Shown: positions 34,115-45,010 of the stretch, one piece after another | How positions within the stretch are numbered: position 1 is the first letter of the stretch | How the letters are laid out: each line of letters opens with the position of its first letter | Position numbers and translations under genes: made by a program | Source of the DNA: Odontocerum albicorne | Taxonomy: Eukaryota; Arthropoda; Insecta; Trichoptera; Odontoceridae | Assembly: GCA_949825065.1 (NCBI GenBank) | Contig: OX463849.1 | Location: 43,993,307-44,057,306 of the forward strand | Direction: 5' to 3' | Length of the DNA stretch: 64,000 nt | The notes under the pieces: model-generated | Told to the model about the DNA's origin: nothing | The model's database searches: none | What the model saw: only the letters and a program-made list of their open reading frames with translations

Positions 34115-34215
34115 AAGGCCCAGTTTGTTTTTTTTTCTCACTAAAGGCCTTTTAACTTATTTCTGGTTAATTGGTAGAAATTGTTACATAGCAGTAAAAT
34201 TGTACCTACTACGTA
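34115..34215 (+). repeat. SINE-1 tail fragment
   Basis: CACTAAAGGCCTTTTAACTT, then ATTTCTGGTTAATTGGTAGA, matches the SINE-1 tail. The same CACTAAAGGC block is in the copy at 35.4 kb. Confidence 0.45.
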
Positions 34216-35010
34216 CAATAGAAATATAATACAAAAATATAATACTTAGATTTATTCAGATGTTAAAAGGTATATATATTATTTTTTTGCTAAACCCGTG
34301 TTTTTTTGAAATTTTTAATCCAAAAAAATATTTATTTATTTGACACTATTGCAAATACATTTGCCTTGAAGTATAATCTCACTTGACTTTATTTTTTTGT
34401 TTGACAACTTTAGATAAGAAGATTATATTTTTGTAAGTGCATATAAAGAAGTATACAGTTGTGAGTGAATATAGAATCTACACAAAATAATTTTAGTACC
34501 AACTTTTATGTATAAAACATGGTTTGGATATAGGTTTTATAATAATGTTGTTTTTAAGGTCCTTTTTGCTGCAAAAATTCTACTCCATTCTTGGCTATCA
34601 AAAGCTGTCTTGGTGAATCCTCGACTATCAAAATAGTTGACATAAACTTGACATATGTGTATAAATACAACTTGTTTCTGGTTTAGTATATTTAACCAAC
34701 AATCGACTAAATAACATACAAGAATATATTTCCTCATTTTTTATTTTTTATTACAAATACAATATTCCTAATTTATTAGTAACGATAATATTTTACATTT
34801 TACTTTACAAAAATAAATGCCTATATTTATAAAACTAAACATACAAAAATTATAGAATCACTCCATCATTTTAAAACCATGTTGAGCCATGGATAAGTTA
34901 CATTAAAAAAAACTCATATATAAATTATCATCATATATTGGTCAATTTTAAATGTATTATTTTTCCAATCATAAATTTAAAATATCGTTAAGCAATAAAA
35001 AGTCTCATAT
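34216..35010. other. No recognisable gene
   Basis: AT-rich DNA without motifs. Confidence 0.4.
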
Positions 35011-35089
35011 ATTCACCATTCGCTCGGCTTTAAGTTATTCTCCAAACAGTTATTCACCATTCGCTCGACTTTGAGTTATTCTCCAAACA
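35011..35089. repeat. 41-bp tandem duplication
   Basis: ATTCACCATTCGCTCGGCTT...TTATTCTCCAAACAGTT at 35011 is repeated at 35052 with G-to-A and A-to-G changes. Confidence 0.85.
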
Positions 35090-35389
35090 TCACCCGCAAA
35101 ACATGCAATATTGCAGTGCAAGGGAAAAATTCATCCTAAATGCAATTTTTATGATTACTAAGAAAAAAAAGTGTACAGTTCAAAGCAATACTATTAAAAA
35201 AAAAAAAAAAAAACACCTGCAGCTGATGCATAAGTGAAACAACAAATTATCAGGTATTTTTAGTGTAAAAATGCAATTTCATAAGTCAAATTTTATAAAA
35301 ATTACCTCTCATAATTTTCCTTTCTACCCTTTTTTCATTTCATAACTGTCATACATTCGAAAGGCAACAATTGCGCAGACTATAACAAG

Positions 35390-35590
35390 TATTCATCGTG
35401 GCCTAGTTACAAAGACACCTGTTTTTAGACCCGGAGATTGCGGGTTCTTTTCCCGTTAATGTCCATTTAAAAAAAACGATTATTCGATTTCACTAAAGGC
35501 ATCTTTAACGTTTTTCTGGTTGGTTATTCCCACACGACAATAAACTCACCATGCTGTAATATATACAAAGAAAGAGTTACAGAATTAAAT
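35390..35590 (+). repeat. SINE-1 copy with A-box and B-box positions
   Basis: CGTGGCCTAGTTACAAAGAC resembles a Pol III A box. GATTGCGGGTTCTTTTCCCG corresponds to the B box with two changes. Then follow a short linker, CACTAAAGGCATCTTTAACG and TTTTTCTGGTTGGTTATTCC. It is the most continuous plus-strand copy, and shows the family has a tRNA-like head and a conserved tail. Confidence 0.6.
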
Positions 35591-36560
35591 AATTTTACTG
35601 AGATTTATAATTATCACAATTAAAAACATTTTAGTAACTGATTTTTTTAAATAAAAAGCTCGTATATATCCAGCAGTCATGCAATATTAAAAAATATATT
35701 TACAACACTTTTATATTTTACGTATATCATGGGTCTTACGATAATTCAACTTCCATAGTTTATATTTATTATAAATTCTTATATCGATAATATAAATTTA
35801 AATTAGCATTAACATCATTCAGTAGTACTGAACAGATAAAATGATAACCTTATCTCAATAAATTCGATTACTTATTTAAAAAAACTGAATTTTCGTTTTT
35901 TTATGATAAAACATATCAATGTACATTATTATTACAATACTTATGAACTACAATGAAGTATCCAGATGGATTTATTCCATAATAATTGTATTAAGCAGTA
36001 TAATCAGTCATCATATTAAAATTGCAAATCTTCCATGATTTGACTCACAAACGTCCAAATATTGCACAAGACAAACATTAAAAAAAAACTTTAAATAAAT
36101 ATATAGTACAATATTAAACATGATTATCTTCATCGGCACTATAATTGTGCATTTAAGTCTCCTCCAGAATATATCTACATAAAATTCGGTCTTAGACATT
36201 AGACCGGAACAAATTGTTCACCAAAAGTTTTCTATTCCAAGTGTGGAATTCTCCCGATTCATCATGGCCCTTTAGACTTACTCGCCTTTTGGAAGGCGAG
36301 ATTTTTCTAATTAGGTTGAACCATAGTCTTTGAAATTCTGGTATGTGTTAAAGTCACACAGTTTTGGTTTTAAGTGGATGTGATACCATATTTTTATGCA
36401 CAGGTCCAAAAACACATTTTTAAATTTGAAACATTGTAACGTTTTTTTGTCATTACTCATATTTTACGCATACGTTAACACAGATCTCAACAATAACTTG
36501 AATAAAATTATTTTAATCATGAATTACGATCGATTGCATTATAAAAAATCAAATAGGCGC
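35591..36560 (-). other. Candidate 3' UTR / downstream flank of the minus-strand gene
   Basis: Non-coding, AT-rich. On the minus strand, AATAAA (35976-35971) is a possible polyadenylation signal about 585 bases after the stop codon at 36561. No transcript evidence is available. Confidence 0.3.
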
Positions 36561-36738
36561 TTAAACATCAGGTTTCAGATGAGAATGCTGAGGTGGCTGA
36601 GGGATGAACGGCTCGTCATCTTCATATGCGTCGATAGTTCCCGTCAAACGTTGGAGATATTTGAAGGATCTCGACTGGATGGGGAAGGACCGTATTTGAT
36701 GTCTTCTATTGGGCTGGTAACTTAATGTGCCATATTCT
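36561..36738 (-). CDS. Terminal coding exon of the scaffold gene (exon 4)
   Basis: On the minus strand, TTTTCACATTACAG precedes the exon, a good acceptor with a pyrimidine tract. The preceding exon ends two bases into a codon (AG). The first base here (A) completes Arg, and the frame then stays open for 58 codons to TAA at 36563-36561. It encodes EYGTLSYQPNRRHQIRSFPI, then QSRSFKYLQRLTGT, and an acidic/Pro tail (EDDEPFIPQPPQ) ending LKPDV. The Q-S-R-S-F-x-x-L-x-x-x-T-G-T segment recalls the stretch before the LIM domains in PDZ-LIM (Enigma/ZASP) proteins. That likeness is from memory and is only suggestive. The plus-strand 109-codon frame over this exon (36396-36725) is its shadow. Confidence 0.75.
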
Positions 36739-38055
36739 CTGTAATGTGAAAATCTTTATTCATTTATATATCAGCTAAAATACTCTTTAACTTTGTTTTG
36801 TGGGCGATGGATTCATAATAATTAATTGATAAACAATTTGATTACGATACGTTACTAAATAATCATCTTTTTCAATGCACAAACATACCATCACGCAATC
36901 TCCCTTTCGGGGTAGGCAGAAAGTACAGAGTACCAGACTTTCCTATTGCGACACACATCCTTAGCCTCTTCTACATCCATATAACTAACATACGTTTCCT
37001 TCTTTCAGAATATCCTTCACTTTGTCCAACTACTACTTTCTTTGGTCTACGTCTCACACGCCTCCCATGAACATTTGCACAACATATCTGTATTGTTTGT
37101 ATTTCTTCATTCATTCGTTCCACATGCCCAAACCATCTCAAATTCCTCTTCTTCATCTTACTTAACGCATCAGCTTTAAGTTCTCATTCATCCCTTATCA
37201 CTTCATTCCGTATTCTGTCATACATTGTCACTTCATGCGTTGTTATCTATGTACGCATTTCTACAGTATTTATTCGATTTCTCTTAGTCTTTTTCAACGT
37301 CCATAATTCGCACCCGTACACCAAAGAATTCGGAAATAGCATCACAGCCTGAAATTTTAATATAAAATATATTTGCCATCTTGTCTATTTTATTCATTAT
37401 CCTAAAATATCTCCCAAATATTTGATCATATCAATTCGATCATATTGATTCGTATTGGAAACCGAAATGTTTGATTTTCTATCATAGAGTATTTATGTTA
37501 GCAAATGAATAATCATTTATGGGGTTTTCCTAATGATTTTGAATAGTCATTTGCTTGAAAGATTCTGTGAAACAAAAATTTCACAACAAAATTTAAAGGA
37601 TTTACTCACATGAGAAATGCTGTTTTACAAACAATAAGAGTACGAATAATGAATTCATTATTAATGAGTTAAAACATGTAAATGCTTATTGTTAAATGCT
37701 TTACAGTGGATTAACATCCTTTTGGATTAACAACTCAGAACATAAAAGTTAATATTACGATGTACTCTTCCTTTTAAATGTGAGGCGTTTCATAACACCC
37801 TTCAATTATCTTACACCAACCATAAAGCGGAAATGGTTTAATTATTCCAACCATAGAATCACTGTCCATGGTCTCGAATAAATATTATGGATTGAAGAGT
37901 TATCTTGGTAAAATTAAATAAACGTTTGTATTCATGGCTGTATTCATATTCTGGCACAAGTGATATCAAGATTGGAACGCGCAGTGTTCTCTTTCCTTGT
38001 TTAAAATGTTTAAACCAAAATGCAAATACTATTAACTGCAAAATAAAAAAATTAC
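36739..38055 (-). other. Intron 3 of the scaffold gene
   Basis: 1317 bases between donor GAG|GTAATT (GT at 38055-38054) and acceptor TTACAG (ending 36739). It contains a minus-strand LINE fragment (36880-37330). Without this intron, the central frame would stop at the TAA overlapping the donor. Confidence 0.7.
36880..37330 (-). pseudogene. Decayed LINE fragment in intron 3
   Basis: The minus strand reads KKRNLRWFGHVERMNEEIQT, then CCANVHGRRVRRRPKKVVVG, the family signature. Upstream parts match the INTVEMR...MTEYGIK block. It is the best-preserved LRWFGHVERMNE copy here, yet still only the last part of the protein. Confidence 0.7.
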
Positions 38056-40394
38056 CTCGGAATCACAGGCGACATCGCATCATCATAATATAAATACTGA
38101 GAGGGTTGGCGATATGGGCTATTCCTCGACTGTGGAGTTGGCGTCCTGTCAAAAAGATAAGGTTCCGGGGAAAATGCCGCGCTCGACTCTGATGAAGATT
38201 CCCAGGGATAAGTATAGCCATTGTTGGATGCTGGAGTAGCTTGAACACTAGTTGGCTGTCCAGCAATCTCGACCATTATTTCAGGCGTTTTTCTTATTTC
38301 TCTAGCTGGGGAACTACACGAGGAAGAGCTCGACGTACTCTTGTTGATAAATGAATTGACAAAGTTTCTTCTTAAATCTACGGCTTTTTTCCACTCGGGA
38401 ATTTCGACTTCTTTTTCTCTTGCCAAGTCTGCCTTTCTCTCTCTCCAAGTTTTTGGTCTCAATGTTTGACTCCAAATAGGATTTGATAGTGATGATGGGT
38501 TTTCACCAAAGCTGATGTTATTGTTTTTGTCATTCAACGTATTATTCCATGATGGATTGTTCTCGTAATTGCTTGAGTATGATGTGTCTTTTGATAATTT
38601 CGATTGAGACAATTCTCTAAGTTCCCTTCTCCATGGAGGCTCAATTTCTTCCTTGTAGAAAGCACTTTCTTCTTGTGATTGTCTTTTTTGATTTGCGATC
38701 TCGCGTAACTCTTTCTTCCATGCAGGTTCACTGTCTTCCAAAAAGTTATTAGACGGTGAAGGAATAGTGCCAAACTCTTTCGGTTTACTCCACGCACTGT
38801 TAGACCAAAGATCATTGTGTGTATTCAATTGTGGAGTAACATTGTAGTTAACTGGTTGAACTGGATCCAACTTTTGAGATTTCCACGTGAAATCTGGTGG
38901 TTCTTTCTTTTCTAACGGATTGTTTCCATAATTTGCAGTCGGAGGAATGTCATCAAGTTTTGTTTTCCATGGTGGGAGTATTTCGTTTTTCGGCACATCA
39001 ACAGGTTTCCTATCATTGCCTAGAAGTGATATTTTCGGTGGTACTCCCGTTACTATCGCATATGGATCATCTTTAGGAGGACTTTCACGCAAAAATGAAA
39101 ATCTTTTTGAACATAAATTTAAACTGGGCACACTATCGAGATCAATATTTAAACTTTTAATGTTTTCGGAATTTCTACGACTATTTATTGCATCACTGTT
39201 TTCTCTCCGTACAACAACTCCGTTTTCACTGTCTTTTTTTACAAATGGTGTAGGAGACACCGACAATCTAATGTTTTCTATATTGTGTGCTAAGCATTCT
39301 GTGGGTTTTTCACAACTCTCCGGTATCGCAATATTTTCACTGTTATTTACTTCAAACAAAGTTGATTCTGATCGATGATTTATGACATCAACTTTGGGTG
39401 TTACGTCTCCATCTTCATCTGCTCTATCAAGTGAAAATATTTCTGGACACTCCGTAACGAGAGGTGTTTCTGGACCTTCATTTACTTCTTCAATTTGTTC
39501 TATTTTTTCTTCATTACTCTCTGGATTCATTTTATTATGGGTATTGTCATCATCAAACTCTATTTCGTTCGAATCAGTACTTTCACACGTTTCTGAATTT
39601 CTATATGGACTAGCTGAAACTGACCGAGATTCAGGTTCCTGTAAATTAAGAGTTTTATTTGGGATACTATTTGAGATTGAGTCATCAGGTTTAACTGATT
39701 TTATTTCTCCATTAACAACATTTTGAATGATCGGTGTAGGTGACCTCATATTAATGAAATCATTGTTTTGTTTTACGATTTCTTGTTCAATTATATCACC
39801 ATTTACTTTTTCTTGTGATTCATTTTTAATTTCTTCCTGAGGTTTAATTTCTTCTCTTGTTTCCTTAATTGGCGTGTCACTTTTTTCTTTAGTAAGTAAT
39901 TTCTCAATCCTATCTTTAATTGATAAAGTTTCCCCTGTTTCTATTACAGGGGATTTCTCTTTGTTTGAACAGTTCTGTACAATTTCTTTTTTTTCTTCCT
40001 TCGGGCTGTCTTCTTCTTTTTTCTCGCATTCTTTAGTATTATTATCATTTATTGATCTGTCTATAGATTCGCTTCTGTTGTAGGGTCCACTTGTTCTTCT
40101 TAATAATTCTTTTGGATTTGCAGGTAATTGAATTTGTGGAAATACTGCAATAGGTAAATTATAATAATTCACAGGTATTCTTGGTGTTGGAGAATCCAGA
40201 GATTGCGTGAACGATGGAGGTTTAGGTTTTTCTTGAACTCCAGGGCTCATTGCATTGATCATTAACCTCCTTGCCATTTTTTCAGATCGTATTTGCGAAA
40301 GATCTAATCCTCCAGGAGTGTAGGTGAAAGGTTTCTTGTCTTTCGTCATCATGGCGTTTTGTACACAAGCTGGTGGCTCTCGGGGTGACATGGG
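38056..40394 (-). CDS. Central exon of a disordered actin/Z-disc-like scaffold protein (exon 3)
   Basis: 2339 bases, 779 codons plus two bases. The acceptor is TTTTTATTGCAG|CCC (AG at 40396-40395). The first eleven codons of the ATG-to-stop frame (MLTKFLC...) are intronic and should be dropped. The donor is GAG|GTAATT at the 3' end. Near the start is PFTYTPGGLDLSQIRSEKMA with basic residues after it. The middle is Ser/Glu/Asn/Lys-rich and probably disordered, with repeated S-P and T-P sites. The last third has repeated P-x-W-[KR] motifs: PPWKTKL, PAWKKELREI, PPWRRELREL and PEWKKAV. Such motifs recall actin-binding stretches of espin/phostensin-type proteins (inference). A Ser run and a Pro/Tyr-rich end follow. 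There is no PDZ, LIM or transmembrane segment in this exon. Frames on the plus strand here are shadows. The exon has no internal stop or transposon, unlike everything around it. Confidence 0.9.
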
Positions 40395-41319
40395 CTGCAA
40401 TAAAAAACATAAAAACTTTGTCAGCATTTCTTTGAAAATTGGGGATCAATGAATTATTCTTGTATTTTTCTGGGTTTTAATAAGAAGATTGTAAGCAATT
40501 CTTGCTCATGTTGTTAAATAAAATTACATTTTAAGCATTTTTTGTATAGTGTTTGCATTGTTTAATTTCTTTGCTATTACGGTCAAAATATAAAATACAT
40601 TGATTTTGATTCATGAAACATTACTGATTTCTTCCAGGTATGATTGTCTTGTGTGTGTATTTTATGGTTCGTAGGTTTGAACGTGTACACGCGGCTTTGG
40701 AATGCGACTCAAATAACATGCCTCGCCACTTCTTGTTAGTTCCTGTTAGTTTACTTCTAAATATTTTCTCTAAATTTGTTCCTAATATGTCTTTCAGCAT
40801 TCTCGCCCACCAAAATCAAGAGTCATCACACCTTCTTGACTTGACTAAGTCGAGTTTCGTATTTCATGATTTTGTTATTTTAGCTTATCTTCTTTAGCGC
40901 TATACACCAATAGAGATTGCTGAGATACTGAAAATATGGAAAACTACTGTTCACAAGCAATTGGCGCAATTTCGCTTTTGAATTTGACCTATAAATACGA
41001 AAAAAATCTCTAAATAACCTATCAAATTTAATCTTGTATCGAAAACAAGTGTCAAAAGAAAGTTAAACATTAGCCCTTAGATAGCATTAGCCCTTACTAT
41101 ATTACAAACATTAGCCCTTAGCCATTAGCTATTAGATAACTTGTTGACAGAGAAGAAATAAGTCATAATAATTGCAACATGCTGTTTTAATCTTATAAGT
41201 AGTTATTGCTGACACTTAAAAATACAGGAATCTTGACTGTTGGAAGAGTTATAATCCTCTTAGTTTATGTTATCTTTCTATCACTTCATTATGTCCAAGT
41301 GGCATGCATGAATACTTAC
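40395..41319 (-). other. Intron 2 of the scaffold gene
   Basis: 925 bases between the strong donor A|GTAAGTATT (GT at 41319-41318) and the acceptor TTGCAG. It holds a small mariner-like fragment near 40.9 kb. The 85-codon plus frame at 40640-40897 is unrecognised and partly overlaps that fragment. Confidence 0.75.
40896..40978 (+). pseudogene. Mariner helix-turn-helix fragment in intron 2
   Basis: Reads LYTPIEIAEILKIWKTTVHK, then QLAQF. This closely resembles the mariner second HTH (YTTREIAEIL-ISKTTVH-HL-QLG). It is about 27 codons and ends at a stop. No termini are visible. Confidence 0.5.
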
Positions 41320-41395
41320 TGGGCTTCGTAAGTCCCTAGGTGGACTGAAGGCGGCACCTCGGTGTACCGGATTAGCCATGCCTGAGCAATCCATT
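41320..41395 (-). CDS. Short coding exon of the scaffold gene (exon 2)
   Basis: 76 bases with acceptor CTCTTTCCAG (AG at 41397-41396) and near-consensus donor GTAAGTATT. One base completes an upstream codon, and 25 codons follow: MDCSGMANPVHRGAAFSPPR, then DLRSP. They join in phase 0 to PMSPREPPAC in the next exon. Pro/Arg/Ser-rich composition is continuous across the junction. If no upstream coding exon exists, translation could begin at ATG 41394-41392. It is too short to be seen as a long frame. Confidence 0.8.
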
Positions 41396-42324
41396 CTGGA
41401 AAGAGTAAGTAAAACCTTTGTTATTTATGTTATGCCAGTTAGAGATACTGCTATTGCCATGGCATTTTTTACATAGTATAAAAGTTACCTAATTTTTACA
41501 AAGGGTATAATTTTTCAATTAGTTTAAATAAAATCCCATAATTATTATAATTAATGTCTGTCCTCTCTGACAGTGTGTTTGTGATGTAAGTTGATTGTTT
41601 TCTTATAATTGAATTTTAATGCATCAGTATCTAAATACAAATAAAATTATCCCATTAAAAATTGAAAGAAAGATTTTTGAAAAAATAATTCGATGAAAAT
41701 ATTATTTATTGAACTATATATATACGTGGATATGAAAAAAGTTATTTTAATTCAATAATTTAATTATAACACCACGCGCCACATTTTATTTACAAGTGGA
41801 AAAAAAGTTCTGCGACATCTATTATTACAAATCAGAAGTATATAAACTATACATATCGAAAATAAGTGATATTAGGGCAACATCCATGTTCTAGATTTTT
41901 TATTTTTTCACTTCCGGTGAACTTCAGAGCCTTCCGGATAGATCTAGGTAATTTTTATAATAATACAAAAAACTAATATTAAATTAATTTTTTTTTCTTT
42001 TTTTGTGAATTGTTCCGGAAATACTTTTTTTTTCAAATAACTATATTTTTTATTTCAACATTTTCTTGAAGTTTAAATGAAAACAAAAAAATACAGCTTA
42101 ATTATTTTTCGTTGAAAATTAAAATTTGCGCTGATACGTGAATATAAACTAATATTCTATTCTCAAAAGACTTAAAGGTTAACACCCCTTTTTACATTAT
42201 ACAATTGTTGCTCTTTATTACTCCGATAGCAATCAAATTAGTTCCCTAGAAAGTCCACGGGGGAGTTGCATTGATATTTATCGTGCTCCATTTGATGCAG
42301 GCAGAATGCATTTAGCTCACGCAC
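41396..42324 (-). other. Probable intron 1 of the scaffold gene
   Basis: 929 bases between the proposed donor GTGCGT (from 42324) and the acceptor of exon 2. AT-rich with nothing else recognised. If the upstream exon is wrong, this is 5' non-coding sequence. Confidence 0.45.
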
Positions 42325-42425
42325 AAGTAATCTTCATCAATGCCCTCGGATCTTAAATGTATCATGTTCTGTTGCGTTCTTGGACGATCTAGATAGCCTG
42401 TGTAGTCTTTAATGGCGTGAATCAT
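42325..42425 (-). CDS. Candidate first coding exon of the scaffold gene
   Basis: An ATG at 42425, right after an in-frame TAA, opens MIHAIKDYTGYLDRPRTQQN, then MIHLRSEGIDEDY and two bases (TT). With donor GTGCGT (42324-42319) these join exon 2 as a Leu codon and keep frame, for about 897 residues in total. An alternative donor four bases on, GTGAGC, scores better by eye but would run exon 2 into a stop after seven codons. The segment is clearly less AT-rich than its surroundings. The exon is plausible but unproven, and the 5' UTR is not identified. Confidence 0.5.
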
Positions 42426-43204
42426 TTATCGATCTTTGGTTCATAGTTTATGTTTCAAATATATGCTGAAACTAGTAATGTTTTGCTATTGGTATTTTTA
42501 TTTATATAAAAATAAGTTTATATTGACTCATATAATTGCATAATGTCTTTGGTTTGGTGGCACAAATTATCCTCGTTTGGGTGGATTGCCTATTTAAAAA
42601 AAAGGATAATTATAAGTACATGTTTCACTTATATCTTCGTTATTAGGTTGTTTGCATAAAAACATACTTGTATACATAAAAAAACAAGCAGTACGAAATT
42701 TGTGACCTAGTTGATAAAACGCACGACTTGCAACCAGGGAGTTCTGGATTTTATTACCGATGAGACCCAAAAGCTCCCAGTCTGATTTTTCCACATAAGT
42801 GTAATACAATACTTTTGTTTGATTACATTTTTCGTATAATGTTTCTTTACCATTTTAATAATTACAGTATTTTGCATAATATTATTATATATTAATGGTC
42901 CTCTTGTAGTAAGCATATTTATTTTGTATGATAGCGTCTGGATATCGTATCTAAGTGGGTTTAGACCGATGGTTTCTTTTAGACCAATTTATTTATCTGA
43001 ATTGATTATTTTATTTTTGCTAGTTAGTTGTTACCTTACATACATTTTAAGAGCGCTGACATTTGTTTTCTAGAGAGAGCTATTTAAACTAGTGTTTTTT
43101 CCACTTCACTCTAGTAAATTTAAATTAACAAAATAAAATATATATTACTTGCTACTAACAAAATTAAATTATTTTCGAGGGTGGTTTCGTAATTAAAAAC
43201 CTTT
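42426..43204. repeat. Non-coding flank containing a SINE-1 head (about 42690-42800)
   Basis: GTGACCTAGTTGATAAAACG, then TTGCAACCAGGGAGTTCTGG and CTCCCAGTCTGATTTTT, follow the SINE-1 head (A-box-like CCTAGTTGA; decayed B box). The remainder is AT-rich without genes. Confidence 0.45.
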
Positions 43205-44014
43205 ATAATAGGAGAGTGTGCATGACGATGTGACGCATGTGGCAGAAGCGAAATATATGTACCAGGATATAATAATAGGAGAGTGTGTATGACGATGTGA
43301 CGCATGTGGCAGAAGCGAAATATATGTACCAGGATAGAATAATAGGAGAGTGTGCATGACGATGTGACGCATGTGGCAGAAGCGAAATATATGTAACAGG
43401 ATAGAATAATAGGAGAGTGTGCATGACGATGTGACGCATGTGGTAGAAGCGAAATATATGTACCAGGATATAATAATAGGAGAGTGTGCATGACGATGTG
43501 ACGCATGTGGCAGAAGCGAAATATATGTACCAGGATAGAATAATAGGAGAGTGTGCATGATGATGTGACACATGTGGCAGAAGCGAAATATATGTACCAG
43601 GATAGAAAAATAGGACAGTGTGCATGACGATGTGACGCATGTGGCAGAAGCGAAATATATGTACCAGGATAGAATAATAGGAGAGTGTGCATGACGATGT
43701 GACGCATGTGGCAGAAGCGAAATATATGTACCAGGATAGAATAATAGGAGAGTGTGCATGACGATGTGACGCATGTGGCAGAAGCGAAATATATGTACCA
43801 GGATAGAATAATAGGAGAGTGTGCATGACGATCTGACGCATGTGGCAGAAGCGAAATATATGTACCAGGATAGAATAATAGGAGAGTGTGCATGACGATG
43901 TGACGCATGTGGCAGAAGCGAAATATATGTACCAGGATAGAATAATAGGAGAGTGTGCATGACGATGTGACGCATGTGGCAGAAGCAAAATATATGTACC
44001 AGGATAGAATAAAG
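43205..44014. repeat. 67-bp minisatellite, 12 units
   Basis: Twelve head-to-tail units of exactly 67 bp (GGAGAGTGTGCATGACGATG at 43211, 43278 ... 43948) differ by few bases. Since 67 is not a multiple of three and the unit has no minus-strand stop in any phase, all three minus frames stay open for 260-300 codons with a period-67 peptide (ILVHIFRFCHMRHIVMHTLL). These frames are artefacts of the array, not genes. GC content is above the surroundings. Confidence 0.95.
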
Positions 44015-44279
44015 TGGATATACTCGTATATGCAAACATTTTAACTTGCGTTCCCCAACAAGGGCATGACTGATAGTGATAAAGATGAAAATGAAACATA
44101 ACCCGAGGACGACTGTATTTTAAAATTTATAAAACCAGACTTTTAGTACCTTTCTGATGTGAACAGATGTCAAGAGTGTTAGGTTATATAACATAACGCA
44201 GAAAAATTAGTCCATTGCGGCTAGTTTAAATCCTGAGACATGTATTACAATTTCGTTATATTCTAGCGGGATTTTTTCT

Positions 44280-44430
44280 GTGAAGTAATCTCTTCCAACC
44301 AACCAGAAATATGTTAAGGAGACCTTAAGAGAAAACTAGACTAATACCCTTTTTTTTTTTTTTTTTTAAACTGGGTTTCAATGGGAAATGACCTCACTGT
44401 CAGATCGGTAGACAGTTCTTTGTAGGGCTG
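44280..44430 (-). repeat. SINE-1 copy
   Basis: The plus strand shows the reverse of the tail (AATCTCTTCCAACCAACCAG), a T18 run, AAACTGGGTTTCAATGGGAA (diverged B box region) and CACTGTCAGATCGGTAGACA (head). Orientation is minus. Confidence 0.6.
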
Positions 44431-44819
44431 TTATCAAATATGTAAAGGAATATGATTCGTCAGAATTATATTAACGACGAATTTAAGTAGTCCTCGATAT
44501 CGAATTGCAAAAAAAGTCCTTATATTGCATTTTTAAACTTGTTTTATTAATCACAGGGCCTTGAAATGGGGAAGAAAGATCCGAACAGCCGACCCCAAAT
44601 GGATTGAATAGGAGGCAAAAGAAACAAATATTATAAAAATCTAAATGAAAACTACAAACATTAACATCCATTAGGATATAGGGAGCTGAAGATGAAAATG
44701 GCAGCACTGAAATTTTTTTGAAGAATTTACAAAAAAAATGTTCGAGTAGTATATTAAACTTTAATGAAGGCCTAAAATGGCGTGTGATGATCAAATTAAT
44801 CAATTTCATAAGAAAATAT

Positions 44820-45010
44820 AATGAAAAGTGAGCGCGTTAGAAAGCACTCATCAACATACTTAAGTGACTGTGAATATATGTGTATCATATGTTGTGTGTA
44901 TATACTCGTTCGTATGCATATAATTTTTTATTTTAGATAATTTTTTTCTATGTAATTTTTCTTCTTTTTTAATGTCTTATATTTTATAAAGTAATTGGGC
45001 TAAGCTTGTT
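44820..45010 (+). mobile_element. LINE-J 3' end only
   Basis: Begins in the last codons (GAGCGCGTTAGAAAGCACTC) and follows the 31.74-31.96 kb copy to GTAATTGGGCTAAGCTTGTT. It is a severe 5' truncation. It is the reference for the octamer comparison, since it reads CATATG where 31.8 kb has CATACTCGTATG. Confidence 0.75.

Noticed and set aside
36396..36725. 109-codon plus frame as a gene
   Set aside because: It is antisense to the terminal exon of the scaffold gene, which has a better acceptor, matching phase and a natural stop.
38947..40083. Plus-strand frames of 143, 114 and 69 codons, and minus frames 38063-38266 and 38534-38815
   Set aside because: Shadows of the large minus-strand exon in other frames. 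Their Ser/Phe-rich composition mirrors its Glu/Lys/Asn codons.
40395..40427. MLTKFLCFLLQ as the N-terminus of the scaffold protein
   Set aside because: These codons are the pyrimidine tract and acceptor of the preceding intron. A phase-matched exon upstream supplies the real N-terminal sequence.
43120..44099. Three overlapping minus-strand frames of 262, 280 and 298 codons
   Set aside because: They are the three phases of the 67-bp tandem array and encode the same cyclic peptide. There is no independent coding evidence.
44483..44809. 108-codon minus frame
   Set aside because: Phe/Ser/Leu-rich with no recognisable domain, in AT-rich DNA without splice sites or repeat links. Treated as chance.
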